NCBI GenBank assembly: GCA_016218155.1
Contig: JACREQ010000050.1
Span: 1 to 64,000, forward strand
Origin: Bacteroidia bacterium
GTDB lineage: Bacteria; Bacteroidota; Bacteroidia; Bacteroidales; GWA2-32-17
Direction of reading: 5' to 3'
DNA length: 64,000 nucleotides
Shown: positions 35,465 to 45,061 of the stretch, in pieces
Layout: the number at the start of each line of letters is the position of its first letter
Numbering within the stretch: the stretch's first letter is position 1
Translations under genes and position numbers: made by a program
The notes under the pieces: generated by a model
The model's database searches: none
What the model was told of the DNA's origin: nothing
Seen by the model: only the letters and a program-made list of their open reading frames with translations

Positions 35465-36235
35465 ATGCGTAAAACACATCACAGTGAAACTTCAGAAAAA
35501 ACTTTACCAGCAGTTCGTAAATATTATCCCAATGCAATAAATATAGATAAAATTACTGATGAACTTTTTGCTATATTCAAATCAGAACTTGGTTTAAAAC
35601 CAAATCAGATTATTCATGCCGATAGTATATGCAGTGATGACGTTAACAATATAGAGTATCCCGAACATGCCAGACAAATGCTTGGTCCATTTAATTTAGG
35701 TGGATTATGTGGCTTTCCTTTCACAGGAGTTACAGGAATTACTGCCTTTGCACATCATGTTCCTAAAAATGGTGCCGTAATGATTTATTATGGTCCACAT
35801 ATAGGTGTTTCAAAACAAGGTGAAGTCGGAAAGTTATTAAGAGTAGGACAAAACATACATTCTTCCTGTTGCGGAGCAGTAAATGCAGCAATTAAAAAAC
35901 TTTTCAAAAACGAAATCAAAAAAGATGAAATTACTGAATTAGATTATCAGCAAAATATAATTGAACAAATTTTATTATTAAATAAAGAAAAGATTAAAAA
36001 TGCTGAGCATCCTATTTTTGAAGCAACAGAAGTTTTATATAATGCTATTGAAGATCGCATAAATGAGTTAGCCACTAAGACAGATTATCCTTGTAAGCAC
36101 ATTATTCTAGTTGGTGGAATTATTATTAATTCTGATTACGATGCAGGCTCATATTTTGAATGCAGAACTTTTAAGATTATTGATACCGAAACAGACAGAA
36201 TTAAAGACGTGTTATCCCTAATCAATGTTTCATAA
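35465..36235 (+). CDS. LCIB-like (theta-type) putative carbonic anhydrase
   Basis: A 256-residue cytoplasmic protein that resembles the LCIB/LCIC family of algae and bacteria, a beta-carbonic-anhydrase-like (theta) group that interconverts CO2 and bicarbonate. Supporting motifs: DSICSDDVNN with C56 and D58, HARQMLGPFNLGGLCGFPFTGVTG, FAHHVPKNG, YYGPHIGVSKQGEVGKLLR with H112, and SSCCGAVNAA with C135/C136. Candidate zinc ligands are C56, H112 and C136, with D58 and R70 as active-site partners. The assignment rests on my recall of the family pattern, not on a search. It probably shares a transcript with the upstream phosphatase. An alternative is an uncharacterised zinc protein of similar fold. 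Confidence 0.6.
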   Translation: MRKTHHSETSEKTLPAVRKYYPNAINIDKITDELFAIFKSELGLKPNQIIHADSICSDDVNNIEYPEHARQMLGPFNLGGLCGFPFTGVTGITAFAHHVPKNGAVMIYYGPHIGVSKQGEVGKLLRVGQNIHSSCCGAVNAAIKKLFKNEIKKDEITELDYQQNIIEQILLLNKEKIKNAEHPIFEATEVLYNAIEDRINELATKTDYPCKHIILVGGIIINSDYDAGSYFECRTFKIIDTETDRIKDVLSLINVS

Positions 36236-36663
36236 ACAATTGTTCAAAAGAAAAAATATTAAATTTCAAAAAGCATTATAACTTTAATTCAACAGAAATA
36301 TTAAAGACTGTACTTAACATATGATTTAGAGAAAAATAACATAACAACTGCATAAACAATAATTTAACTTATTAAATTATCAATAATAGATATTTAAAAA
36401 CATAGTTTTAATTTTACAACCACACACTTAAAGAACCATAGCTCATAATATCAAACACATACAAATAAAGTATTTACATTAAGTTTTAATTATTTGTGAA
36501 AATAAAACTTGGATTCTTTTTAAATTACTTTAGACATTAACTAAATACCAATTACTTACATTAATATAATTTTCGAAAATATGCTTTGCAACTTAAATTG
36601 TATTTTCAATTATTATTATTTATAATTTTGAATCCTTTTTAAAACTTAAAAAACTTAGTAATT
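36236..36663. other. AT-rich intergenic region before the aminotransferase
   Basis: About 430 bases, strongly AT-rich, without a credible ORF on either strand and without a clear hairpin terminator. The only recognisable element is the -7 box at 36623-36630. Confidence 0.6.
36623..36630 (+). promoter_or_regulatory. -7 box (TAATTTTG) of the aminotransferase gene
   Basis: An exact TAnnTTTG match 33 bases before the ATG at 36664. A TTG lies at 36598-36600, 22 bases upstream, slightly longer than the usual spacer. Confidence 0.55.
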
Positions 36664-37884
36664 ATGACTATCAGTTTGATTGGAAGAGGAGTTTGCGAAT
36701 CTGCAACGTTAAAATTAAACGAAACCTTTTCAATTCTAAAAGCCAAAGGCGAACCTGTAATACATTTAGGTGGCGGTGAGCCAAAATGCAAAGCACCTTT
36801 TGATGCTTTAACAACTGCAGCAGGACTGCTTAATTCAGGCGAAATAAGATATGCACCTGTTGACGGAACTGTAGAAATGAAACAAGCTATTATCCGTTAT
36901 ACATATGAGTTTTATGGAAGAAAAGTAACACCTGAAAATGTAATAGCTTCAAGTGGTGCAAAACAAGCAATTATGGTAGCAATGCAAGCCATTTTAAATC
37001 CTCAGGATGAAGTTATTTTTATGGCTCCATTCTATGTTAGCTATCCTGAAATGATTAAACTTTGTGGTGGAATTCCAGTACCAACATATGCTGAAGATGG
37101 CACATTCTACCCAACAATTCAAGACGTTACAAGAAATGTAACATCCTATACTAAATTAATTATTATTAATAGTCCAAATAACCCAACCGGTGCTATTTAT
37201 TCTGCTGATTTTATTAAACAAGTAGTTGAATTCTGCGAAGAAAAAGGTATTTACCTAATGATGGACGATATTTATCATCGTTTAATTTTTGACAACAAAA
37301 AAGTTGTTAATCCTTTTGATTTTACTAATAAAGATTTAGAAAATTCTAAACTTATTATTATTAATGGAGTTTCTAAACAATATGCTATGACTGGTTTCAG
37401 AATTGGTTGGGCAGTTGCAAATAAGAAACTTATAAAAGTTATGTCAAACATTCAGGGACATCAAACTTCTGGTCCATCAATTTTATTACAAAAAGCTGCT
37501 ATTGGTGCAATCAATGGCTTACAGTCATATGTTGAAAGTTTAAGAATAACATTAGAAAACAATAGAAATGTTTTAATGCAGTATTTAAGAACTATGGACG
37601 GTTTAAAAATTACTGTACCTGATGGAACATTTTACTCTTTTATAGATTTTAGTGCATATTATAAAGATTCTACAGCATTATCAAAGCTTTTACTTGATAA
37701 AGTTAGAGTTTTAACAGTTCCAGGTATTGAATTTGGTGCCGAAGGTCATTTAAGAATTTCATTCTGTGGCTCAATTAAAGACATTACAGAAGGTGTTGAA
37801 AGAATTAAATGGGCTATTGATCCAAGTTCTTCGAATGAATTATTTATTGGTCAGCGTAAATTAATCAGAGACTGGAAAAACTAG
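36664..37884 (+). CDS. Class I/II PLP aminotransferase (aspartate aminotransferase-like)
   Basis: A 406-residue PLP-dependent aminotransferase of the AspC/PatA-like fold type I group. Motifs: HLGGGEPKCKAPFDAL near the N-terminus, ASSGAKQAIMVAMQAIL for cofactor phosphate contacts, SPNNPTGAIYSADF (substrate and PLP loop), MMDDIYHRLIF with the PLP-contacting Asp-Tyr pair, and the PLP lysine K238 in GVSKQYAMTGFRIGWA. GAEGHLRISFCGS with the substrate-carboxylate arginine closes the domain. Most likely it transfers the amino group between aspartate and 2-oxoglutarate. That would fit the pckA gene 86 bases downstream, as both act on oxaloacetate. Exact specificity cannot be read. Confidence 0.9.
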   Translation: MTISLIGRGVCESATLKLNETFSILKAKGEPVIHLGGGEPKCKAPFDALTTAAGLLNSGEIRYAPVDGTVEMKQAIIRYTYEFYGRKVTPENVIASSGAKQAIMVAMQAILNPQDEVIFMAPFYVSYPEMIKLCGGIPVPTYAEDGTFYPTIQDVTRNVTSYTKLIIINSPNNPTGAIYSADFIKQVVEFCEEKGIYLMMDDIYHRLIFDNKKVVNPFDFTNKDLENSKLIIINGVSKQYAMTGFRIGWAVANKKLIKVMSNIQGHQTSGPSILLQKAAIGAINGLQSYVESLRITLENNRNVLMQYLRTMDGLKITVPDGTFYSFIDFSAYYKDSTALSKLLLDKVRVLTVPGIEFGAEGHLRISFCGSIKDITEGVERIKWAIDPSSSNELFIGQRKLIRDWKN

Positions 37885-37970
37885 TTAACTATTTAACCAA
37901 AATCATTATAATTAAAGTGAGATTACATAAAGAAATACCTCACAAACAAATAACTTAAAAAATAACAATT

Positions 37971-39620
37971 GTGGCTAAATATTTAGAATTTGAAACTCCT
38001 GCACAAAAACAAGCAGCAGAATTTAAAAGCGAATACGGACTAAAAAATCACGGTTTAGTTCATCTTGACAGAGTTTTCTGGAATTTACCTGAAGCAGCTT
38101 TATATGAAGAAGCTATTTTTCGTGGTGAGGGTAAATTAGTTACAGGCGGAGCTTTTCTTGTTCACACAGGAAAATGGACTGCCAGAGCAGCTAATGACAA
38201 ATACTTTGTAAGCGAAAATTCAACCGATGAGCATATTGACTGGGGTAAAAACAACCGTCCGATTTGTCAGGAAAAATTTAATGGAATACTTCATAGAATG
38301 CAAGCTTTTCTTCAGGGTGAAGAGCTTTTTGTTCAGGATGTATATGCTGGAGCTGATCCTAATTACAGACTTGGGATTAGAGTAATTACAGATAAAGCTT
38401 GGCAAAGTCTTTTTGTCAGAAATGTTTTAATTACTGAGCCAGATCCTAACAAATTAAAAACATTTATTCCTGATTTTACTATTATTGTTTCACCATCCTT
38501 TAAACTTGATCCAAGAATTGATGGAACTCAAACAGAAACCGGAATAATTATCGATTTTTCTAAAAAAGTTGCAATTATTGCTAACTCGTGTTATGCAGGC
38601 GAAATAAAGAAAAGTGTTTTCACAATAATGAATTATTTATTGCCTTTGCAGGATGTAATGGCAATGCATTGCTCTGCAAACGTTGGGAATGCTGGTGATG
38701 TTGCATTATTTTTTGGTTTGAGCGGAACCGGAAAAACTACTTTATCTGCAGATCCAAATCGTCAATTAATTGGTGATGACGAGCATGGATGGAGTGATAA
38801 TTCAGTTTTTAATTTTGAAGGCGGTTGTTATGCAAAAGCAATTCGCTTATCACAAGAACAAGAACCAGAAATTCACGCATGTACACATCGCTTTGGTACC
38901 ATACTAGAAAATGTAGTTTTCGATAAAGCATCACGTATTATTGACTTAGATGATGAAATCATTACTGAAAATACACGTATGTCCTACCCTCTTCACTTTA
39001 TTCCAAATGCAGTAAAGGAGAAAATGGTTTATAAACAGCCTAAAAATATTATATTTTTAACATGTGATGCTCAAGGCGTTATGCCTCCTATCGCTAGATT
39101 AAACCCTGAACAGGCTATATACCATTTTATTAGTGGCTACACTTCTAAAATTGCAGGAACTGAACTTGGTTTGGGAATTGAACCTGAAATAACATTCTCT
39201 GCTTGTTTTGGTGCACCATTTATGGTACATCACCCATATTTTTACGCTAACTTACTTAGACAAAAAATGGAAAAAAACAATGCAACAGTTTGGTTAGTTA
39301 ATACCGGATGGGTTGGTGGAAAATTTGGAATTGGTAAACGTATTAGCATACGCCATACAAGAAATATGTTAAATGCAGCTCTTGATGGAAAGCTTGACAA
39401 TATTGAATTCCGCACTGATAAAGTATTTGGATTTGAAGTTCCTTTATCATGTCCAGGTGTTCCTGATGATGTTTTCGAACCATCAAATGCTTGGGGTAAT
39501 AAAGATGAATACTGGAGAAAATTTGAAGATTTAGCATCTCGATATATTGAGAATTTTAAAATGTATCAGGAAGACGTACCACAAGAAATTATTAATGCTG
39601 GACCAAAGCGTCTGAATTAA
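37971..39620 (+). CDS. pckA: Phosphoenolpyruvate carboxykinase (ATP)
   Basis: Interconverts oxaloacetate + ATP and phosphoenolpyruvate + CO2 + ADP; in many Bacteroidetes it runs as a CO2-fixing anaplerotic step in fermentation. The protein is 549 residues. The kinase-1a P-loop is SGTGKT at 251-256, within LFFGLSGTGKTTLSADPNR. Further signatures are IGDDEHGWSD (metal-binding Asp pair), FNFEGGCYAKAI and YPLHFIPNA. The lid region contains TWVLVNTGW-like VWLVNTGWVGGKFG and ISIRHTR. The start codon is GTG at 37971; no upstream ATG gives a better N-terminus. A strong terminator follows. Confidence 0.97.
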   Translation: MAKYLEFETPAQKQAAEFKSEYGLKNHGLVHLDRVFWNLPEAALYEEAIFRGEGKLVTGGAFLVHTGKWTARAANDKYFVSENSTDEHIDWGKNNRPICQEKFNGILHRMQAFLQGEELFVQDVYAGADPNYRLGIRVITDKAWQSLFVRNVLITEPDPNKLKTFIPDFTIIVSPSFKLDPRIDGTQTETGIIIDFSKKVAIIANSCYAGEIKKSVFTIMNYLLPLQDVMAMHCSANVGNAGDVALFFGLSGTGKTTLSADPNRQLIGDDEHGWSDNSVFNFEGGCYAKAIRLSQEQEPEIHACTHRFGTILENVVFDKASRIIDLDDEIITENTRMSYPLHFIPNAVKEKMVYKQPKNIIFLTCDAQGVMPPIARLNPEQAIYHFISGYTSKIAGTELGLGIEPEITFSACFGAPFMVHHPYFYANLLRQKMEKNNATVWLVNTGWVGGKFGIGKRISIRHTRNMLNAALDGKLDNIEFRTDKVFGFEVPLSCPGVPDDVFEPSNAWGNKDEYWRKFEDLASRYIENFKMYQEDVPQEIINAGPKRLN

Positions 39621-39639
39621 TAAAACAAAAAAGACCATA

Positions 39640-39676
39640 AAAAAAGAGAAGCATACTTTATGCTTCTCTTTTTTTT
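39640..39676 (+). terminator. Intrinsic terminator of pckA
   Basis: Stem AAAAAGAGAAGCATA paired with TATGCTTCTCTTTTT around a 3-4 base loop, extended by a T run. Confidence 0.92.
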
Positions 39677-39767
39677 GTTTAAATAACAAACTACATTACT
39701 ACCCATCTCAAATATTAGGTTTTAAAACATAAAATAAGTAATTTTATATTTTAAATTTCTAAAATAA

Positions 39768-42104
39768 ATGAAGATTATACTCGCAATAATACTCTCAATT
39801 ACAGCACTTCTAAAAACAGAACTTGTTCTTTCAAATAACAGTCCTACACAAATTGACAGTTTAATTTCTGTTTTGAATAACTCTAAAGCTGATACAACTA
39901 AGGCAAGGTTAATGAATATTATTGCTGCAAAACTTATATTCTCAGATTCGCAAAAAGCAATTGAATACGCAAATAAAGCTCTTAATCTTAGTATAAAAAA
40001 TCACAATATTGTTGAGCAAGGTGCTGCATATAATTCCATCGGAACATTTTTCTATTTAAAAAAAGAACTTGACTCTGCTTTATATTACTATCATAAAGCC
40101 AGAAAATTATTTGATTTATCTAATGAAAAGAACAGATCTACAAAATCACTAATGAATATTGCTGTAGTTTATTCAGAAAAGAGTGATTATAATAAAGCCA
40201 TTAAATACAATCAGGAAGCATTAAAAATAAAAATATCACTAAAAGATTCTATTGGAATAGCAACAATATACAATAATCTTGGAAATTGTTATAACTTAAT
40301 GGGCGATGTTAATAATGCTATGACTAACTTTTTAAAAAGTATTAATATATATGAAAAACTTGACGATAAAAATGGCTTATCTACTGCATATTACAATTTA
40401 AGTTCAGTAAATTATTATAAAGAAAGTTATGATATAGCATTAAAATATTGTGATCAATCTTTAAAAATAAGAGAAGAAATAAATAACCCATACGGTATTG
40501 CATATTCTCTTTTACTTAAAGGTGCTATTTATGAACGTACAAAGGATTATCAGAAAGCAATAGAATGTTTTAACAAATCTTTAAAAATTGAAAGAGAATT
40601 AAGCGACAAACAAGGAATTGCAAGTGTCTTAACAAATTTATCAAGGGTTTATCAATCACAAAACAAATATGATCTTGCAAAAAAAATGAGCATTGAAGCA
40701 TTAAGCATATGTCGTGAAACCGGAATAGTAAGATTAGAATCTTCAATATTAAGTGATTTAGCTGCATTAGAGAGCAACTCCGGCAATCCAAAGGCAGCCT
40801 TAACATACTACAATCAATCATTAACACTTGCAAGAAACAATGGAAATAAGGCTGAAGCAAGAGATGCATTAAGCGGATTATCTGATGTATACTCTCAATT
40901 AAAAGATTATAAAAATGCTTACGAATATCATAGAATGTTTTTATTTTTAAAAGACTCATTATTTAACGAAGAAAAAAATAAGCAATTGGCAGAAATGGAT
41001 GCCAAATATCAAAGCGAAAAAAAAGAAAAAGAAATACAGCTTTTAAATAAAAATAAAGAACTACAAAAAGTTGAAATTGAGAAAAAACAGGCACAAGTAA
41101 ATAAGCAACGTCTAATAATTTTTGGTTTTATTGGGGTATTTGTTATTATTATTGTTTTTTCGTTTATAATACTACGTTTATATAATCAAAAGAAAAAAGC
41201 AAATTTTATTCTGGCAAATAAAAATGAAGAAATACTTCAGAAAAATGAAGAAATAACTGCGCAACGTGATGAAATTGAAGCGCAACGTGATGAAATATCA
41301 AATCAACATTCTATTGTAACAATACAAAAGGAAAAAATAGAAGAAATACACAAAGAAATTACAGACAGCATCCAATATGCTAGACGCATACAAAGAGCTA
41401 CCTTACCTAAAACTGAAACTCTTAAATCTCATTTTACAGATTCATTTTTATTATTTAAACCAAGAGACATTGTTAGTGGTGACTTTTATTGGATTGCAGA
41501 AGTTGAAAATCATCTTATTGTTACAGTTGCTGATTGTACTGGTCACGGTGTGCCAGGAGCTTTTATGAGCATGCTTGGAATGTCAATACTTAAAGAGGTA
41601 GTAATTAAAGAATATATAACTCACCCTTCGTTAATTTTAAAAAGATTAAGAAAAGAAATTATTAATGCCCTTCAGCAAAAAGGGGAATTTGGAGAGCAGA
41701 AGGATGGAATGGATATGGCACTTATTAGCATTGACCTTTCTACTAACATACTACAATTTGCAGGAGCAAATAATCCATTATACATTGTTACAAACAATGA
41801 ATTAATAGAATTAAAAGGCGATAAGATGCCTATTGCAATTCATGAACACATGGAAGCATATACAACACAAGAATTTTCTTTAAAAAAGGGAGAATGCTTA
41901 TATTTGCTTAGCGATGGTTTTGAAGATCAGTTTGGCGGTCCAAACAATAAAAAATTCAAATCTAAGCCTTTAAAAGAATTATTATGCTCGATATCTGAAT
42001 TACCTCTTGAAGATCAAAAAAATGAACTTGAACAAGAGTTAATTAAATGGATGGGAACTAATGAACAAATAGATGATATAACTATATTAGGAATTAAAAT
42101 ATAG
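39768..42104 (+). CDS. Membrane-anchored TPR-SpoIIE/PP2C serine phosphatase 2
   Basis: A 778-residue paralogue of phosphatase 1. Signal peptide (1-22), about eight TPRs (~35-400; for example ALYYYHKARKLF, AIKYNQEALKI, AIECFNKSLKI, ALTYYNQSLTLA), a membrane helix (~447-469), and a coiled coil containing a short repeat of QRDEIEAQRDEIS. The SpoIIE domain begins at DSIQYARRIQRATLP. Core motifs: SGDFYWIA, VADCTGHGVPGAFMSMLGM, KDGMDMALIS and LLSDGFEDQFGGPNNKKF. It has complete metal-binding residues. It is separated from phosphatase 3 by only 67 bases with no terminator between, so the two are probably co-expressed. Confidence 0.92.
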   Translation: MKIILAIILSITALLKTELVLSNNSPTQIDSLISVLNNSKADTTKARLMNIIAAKLIFSDSQKAIEYANKALNLSIKNHNIVEQGAAYNSIGTFFYLKKELDSALYYYHKARKLFDLSNEKNRSTKSLMNIAVVYSEKSDYNKAIKYNQEALKIKISLKDSIGIATIYNNLGNCYNLMGDVNNAMTNFLKSINIYEKLDDKNGLSTAYYNLSSVNYYKESYDIALKYCDQSLKIREEINNPYGIAYSLLLKGAIYERTKDYQKAIECFNKSLKIERELSDKQGIASVLTNLSRVYQSQNKYDLAKKMSIEALSICRETGIVRLESSILSDLAALESNSGNPKAALTYYNQSLTLARNNGNKAEARDALSGLSDVYSQLKDYKNAYEYHRMFLFLKDSLFNEEKNKQLAEMDAKYQSEKKEKEIQLLNKNKELQKVEIEKKQAQVNKQRLIIFGFIGVFVIIIVFSFIILRLYNQKKKANFILANKNEEILQKNEEITAQRDEIEAQRDEISNQHSIVTIQKEKIEEIHKEITDSIQYARRIQRATLPKTETLKSHFTDSFLLFKPRDIVSGDFYWIAEVENHLIVTVADCTGHGVPGAFMSMLGMSILKEVVIKEYITHPSLILKRLRKEIINALQQKGEFGEQKDGMDMALISIDLSTNILQFAGANNPLYIVTNNELIELKGDKMPIAIHEHMEAYTTQEFSLKKGECLYLLSDGFEDQFGGPNNKKFKSKPLKELLCSISELPLEDQKNELEQELIKWMGTNEQIDDITILGIKI

Positions 42105-42171
42105 TTTTAAAACAAGTAACTTTTATATTCATGTTACGTTTCAAATAAAGTTAAAATTGTTATATTTATTG

Positions 42172-44379
42172 ATGCAAAAATTAAAGCATTTATTACTTTT
42201 ATTTTTTTTAATAGCCTTATCAACTACTATTAAAGCAGATGTTATTGACAGCTTAACTAATCTGCTAAATATTTCAAAAGCAGACACTATTAAGATTCGC
42301 TTATTAAACACTCTTTCAGAGAAATACTATAATATAAATATTGATTCATCCATTTCATTTGCTAACAAAGCACTTATAAAAGCAAAAAATGTGAACTTCA
42401 AAAAAGGAATGGCTGATGCATATTCAAATATTAGTGATGCATTATATTATAAAGGTGAATATAAAACTGCTATAAAAAATATTCAGGAAGCAATAAATTT
42501 ATATGAGACAGAAAACATTGTAAACGGGCTGATTGATTCTTACATAAGCCTTGGTCAAACATGGAAAGAACTGGGTGACTTACCCAAATCAATGGATAAT
42601 TATTTACTGGCATTAAAAGCTGCTGAAAAAGTAAAAGAAGATAACAGAATAGGGCGAACAATGATTGCAATTGGAGTTCTACTTTTAGATCAAGGAAAAT
42701 ATGATGAAGCTTTAAAATACTCGAAGGATGCTTTACCACATTTAAAAAAAGCTAATGTAAAATCAAGCATTGCTAATGCTTATGCACGTATTGGGAATGT
42801 TTTTGGAAATAAACAAAATCCAAAATACAATAATGATTCTACACTCTTTTACTATAAAATTTCTTTAGAACTTTTTACAGAAGCAAACATTCCCAGAGGT
42901 ATCGGTGTAATTTATAATAACATTGCCAGCATTTACATTGATCAGGGTGAAACAGATAAAGCAATAGAATGTTATAAAAAGGCTTTTGAAATAAGAAATA
43001 AGCTTGGAGATCAGAATGGGATGGCTATTATATTAAATAACATGGGATCAGTTTATAAAGGCTTAAAACAATATAATCTCGCTTTAAAATATTTAAATCA
43101 AAGTCTGAAAATATCAATTAAGATTTCAAAACCAGAACAAACAATTGATAATTACAATAACATTGCATCTTGTTACGAAGCTTTAGGGGATTATAAAAAT
43201 GCATATTACTATAAAAATTTATATATTTCATATAAAGACAGTTTGTTTAATGACAATAACAGTCGGCTAATTACAGAGATGCAAACTAAATACGAAACTG
43301 AGAAAAAAGAAAAGGAAATAGAATTATTAAATAAGAATAAAATTGTAAGCGATCAGAAAGATAAAGAACAGCAAGAAAAGCTATTATTACAAAAATATAT
43401 CATCTATGGTTCTATAATAGTAATTATTATAGTCTTATCACTTTCATTCTTTTTATTAAGATTATTTTTCCAGAAAAGATCAGCAAACAAATTGCTTAAG
43501 GAGCAAAACATTGAAATCACACAACAAAAAGAAGAAATAATAACCCAACGTGACGAAATAGAGGCGCAAAGAGATTTGGTAACAAAGCAAAAAGATCATA
43601 TTGAAGAAATTCATGAAGAAGTAACCTCAAGTATCAGATATGCACAACGAATACAAGATGCAGTACTACCTTCTAACGATCAACTTAATGATATTTTAAC
43701 CGATTACTTTATAATATATAAACCATGTGATATAGTATCTGGTGATTTTTACTGGGTAACAAAATTAAAAAATTGGATATTATTTTGTGTTGCCGACTGC
43801 ACCGGTCACGGAGTACCAGGCGGATTTATGAGTATGCTTGGCATATCTTTCCTAAATGAAATTGTTAGAAAAGAAGAAGTCACTAATGCTTCAGAAATTC
43901 TTGATCACCTTAGAGATTATATGATTTTATCTCTAAAGCAGAAAGGTCATATTGAGGAACAAAAAGACGGTTTAGATATAGGGCTTTGCGCAATTAATAG
44001 CGATAATTTGTTATTACAATATGCAGGAGCATATAATTCATGTTACATTGTTAGAAAACAACATTCCGAAGTTACACTTCACGAAATTAAAGGAGATAAA
44101 ATGCCTATTGCTATACATCAACATATGGAATCGTTTACATTAAATGAATATCAGTTACTAAAAGATGATAATATTTACATATTTAGCGATGGTTTCGCAG
44201 ATCAATTTGGAGGACCAAAAAGAAAAAAATATCTAGCTAACAATCTTCGTAATACATTAAAAAATATAAACAATTTTAAACTCTCTGAACAAAAAAATAA
44301 ATTAGAAGAAATATTTTCAGACTGGAAAGGCAATTACAATCAGGTTGATGATGTAACAGTTCTGGGAATTAAAATTTAA
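42172..44379 (+). CDS. Membrane-anchored TPR-SpoIIE/PP2C serine phosphatase 3
   Basis: Third member of the family. The frame opens at TTG 42157, but ATG 42172 gives a proper signal peptide (MQKLKHLLLLFFLIALSTT) and is preferred, for 735 residues. About seven TPRs (~45-370) precede a membrane helix near 408-432 and a cytoplasmic coiled coil with QRDEIEAQRDLVTKQ. The SpoIIE domain has SIRYAQRIQDAVLPS, SGDFYWV, VADCTGHGVPGGFMSMLG, KDGLDIGLC and IFSDGFADQFGGPKRKKY. Compared with copies 1 and 2 an Ala is replaced by Gly in the GVPGGF motif; the metal ligands are kept. The SUI1/YciH gene begins 9 bases later. Confidence 0.92.
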   Translation: MQKLKHLLLLFFLIALSTTIKADVIDSLTNLLNISKADTIKIRLLNTLSEKYYNINIDSSISFANKALIKAKNVNFKKGMADAYSNISDALYYKGEYKTAIKNIQEAINLYETENIVNGLIDSYISLGQTWKELGDLPKSMDNYLLALKAAEKVKEDNRIGRTMIAIGVLLLDQGKYDEALKYSKDALPHLKKANVKSSIANAYARIGNVFGNKQNPKYNNDSTLFYYKISLELFTEANIPRGIGVIYNNIASIYIDQGETDKAIECYKKAFEIRNKLGDQNGMAIILNNMGSVYKGLKQYNLALKYLNQSLKISIKISKPEQTIDNYNNIASCYEALGDYKNAYYYKNLYISYKDSLFNDNNSRLITEMQTKYETEKKEKEIELLNKNKIVSDQKDKEQQEKLLLQKYIIYGSIIVIIIVLSLSFFLLRLFFQKRSANKLLKEQNIEITQQKEEIITQRDEIEAQRDLVTKQKDHIEEIHEEVTSSIRYAQRIQDAVLPSNDQLNDILTDYFIIYKPCDIVSGDFYWVTKLKNWILFCVADCTGHGVPGGFMSMLGISFLNEIVRKEEVTNASEILDHLRDYMILSLKQKGHIEEQKDGLDIGLCAINSDNLLLQYAGAYNSCYIVRKQHSEVTLHEIKGDKMPIAIHQHMESFTLNEYQLLKDDNIYIFSDGFADQFGGPKRKKYLANNLRNTLKNINNFKLSEQKNKLEEIFSDWKGNYNQVDDVTVLGIKI

Positions 44380-44388
44380 TTATATATC

Positions 44389-44727
44389 ATGAAAAAGAAG
44401 ACTAACTCAGGAATTGTATATAGTACTAATCCAAGTTTTAACTTTATTAAAGAAGAAAATGAGATTATTAATACTCTTGCTCCTCAACAACAAAGCCTTA
44501 TTATTTTTTTAGACAAGAAATCCAGAGCAGGAAAAGCAGTTACACTGGTTAAAGGATTTATTGGTAAAGAAATTGACTTGCAAGAATTAGGAAAGTTTAT
44601 TAAAACTAAATGTGGAGTTGGTGGAAGTGTAAAAGAAAATGAAATTTTAATCCAAGGCGACTTTCGTCAAAAAATAAAGTTACTTCTAGAAGAAAAGGGA
44701 TATAAAGTTAAAATATCCGGAATATAG
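44389..44727 (+). CDS. yciH: SUI1/YciH-type translation initiation factor
   Basis: A 112-residue homologue of eukaryotic eIF1 (SUI1), related to E. coli YciH, which affects the fidelity of start-codon selection. The C-terminal 75 residues carry the SUI1 pattern: IFLDKKSRAGKAVTLVKGF, LGKFIKTKCGVGGSVKENEILIQGDFRQKIKLLLEEKGYKVKISG. The N-terminal ~35 residues are the usual Bacteroidetes extension (GIVYSTNPSFNF). It lies 9 bases after phosphatase 3, which suggests one transcript, although the functional link is unclear. Confidence 0.95.
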   Translation: MKKKTNSGIVYSTNPSFNFIKEENEIINTLAPQQQSLIIFLDKKSRAGKAVTLVKGFIGKEIDLQELGKFIKTKCGVGGSVKENEILIQGDFRQKIKLLLEEKGYKVKISGI

Positions 44728-45061
44728 ATAACTAAACTTTTTTTACATTTTTTTTATTATTCTACTTATTCATTTGAGAATTAAACTGTGATATATTATA
44801 TACATATTTAGATTTATCTATTGTTTATTTAAATTACCATATTTTACAACACTTTTAGTCAATTATAATGAAACCTTTTTTGTGATAAAGCGTTAAAAAA
44901 AACAAGTTAAATCTTAAAAAATCATAATAAAAAAATCATTTTAATTTTTAAAATCAAAGGTTTAATTATTGCATCAATGAAATATTCGTATATCATTGAT
45001 AATTTTCATTTTGCATTAACAGAAGGCATTTAACATGAATTTTTAAATAAAATTATATATT
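44728..45061. other. Intergenic region before the giant adhesin gene
   Basis: About 330 strongly AT-rich bases with no credible ORF. A TCATTTTG at 45006-45013 is one mismatch from the TAnnTTTG box and lies 48 bases before the ATG, but no -33 element is seen at the right distance. No clear terminator follows yciH. Confidence 0.5.

Noticed and set aside
42157-42171. TTG start for phosphatase 3
   Set aside because: The ATG at 42172 starts a proper signal peptide. The upstream five codons add nothing.
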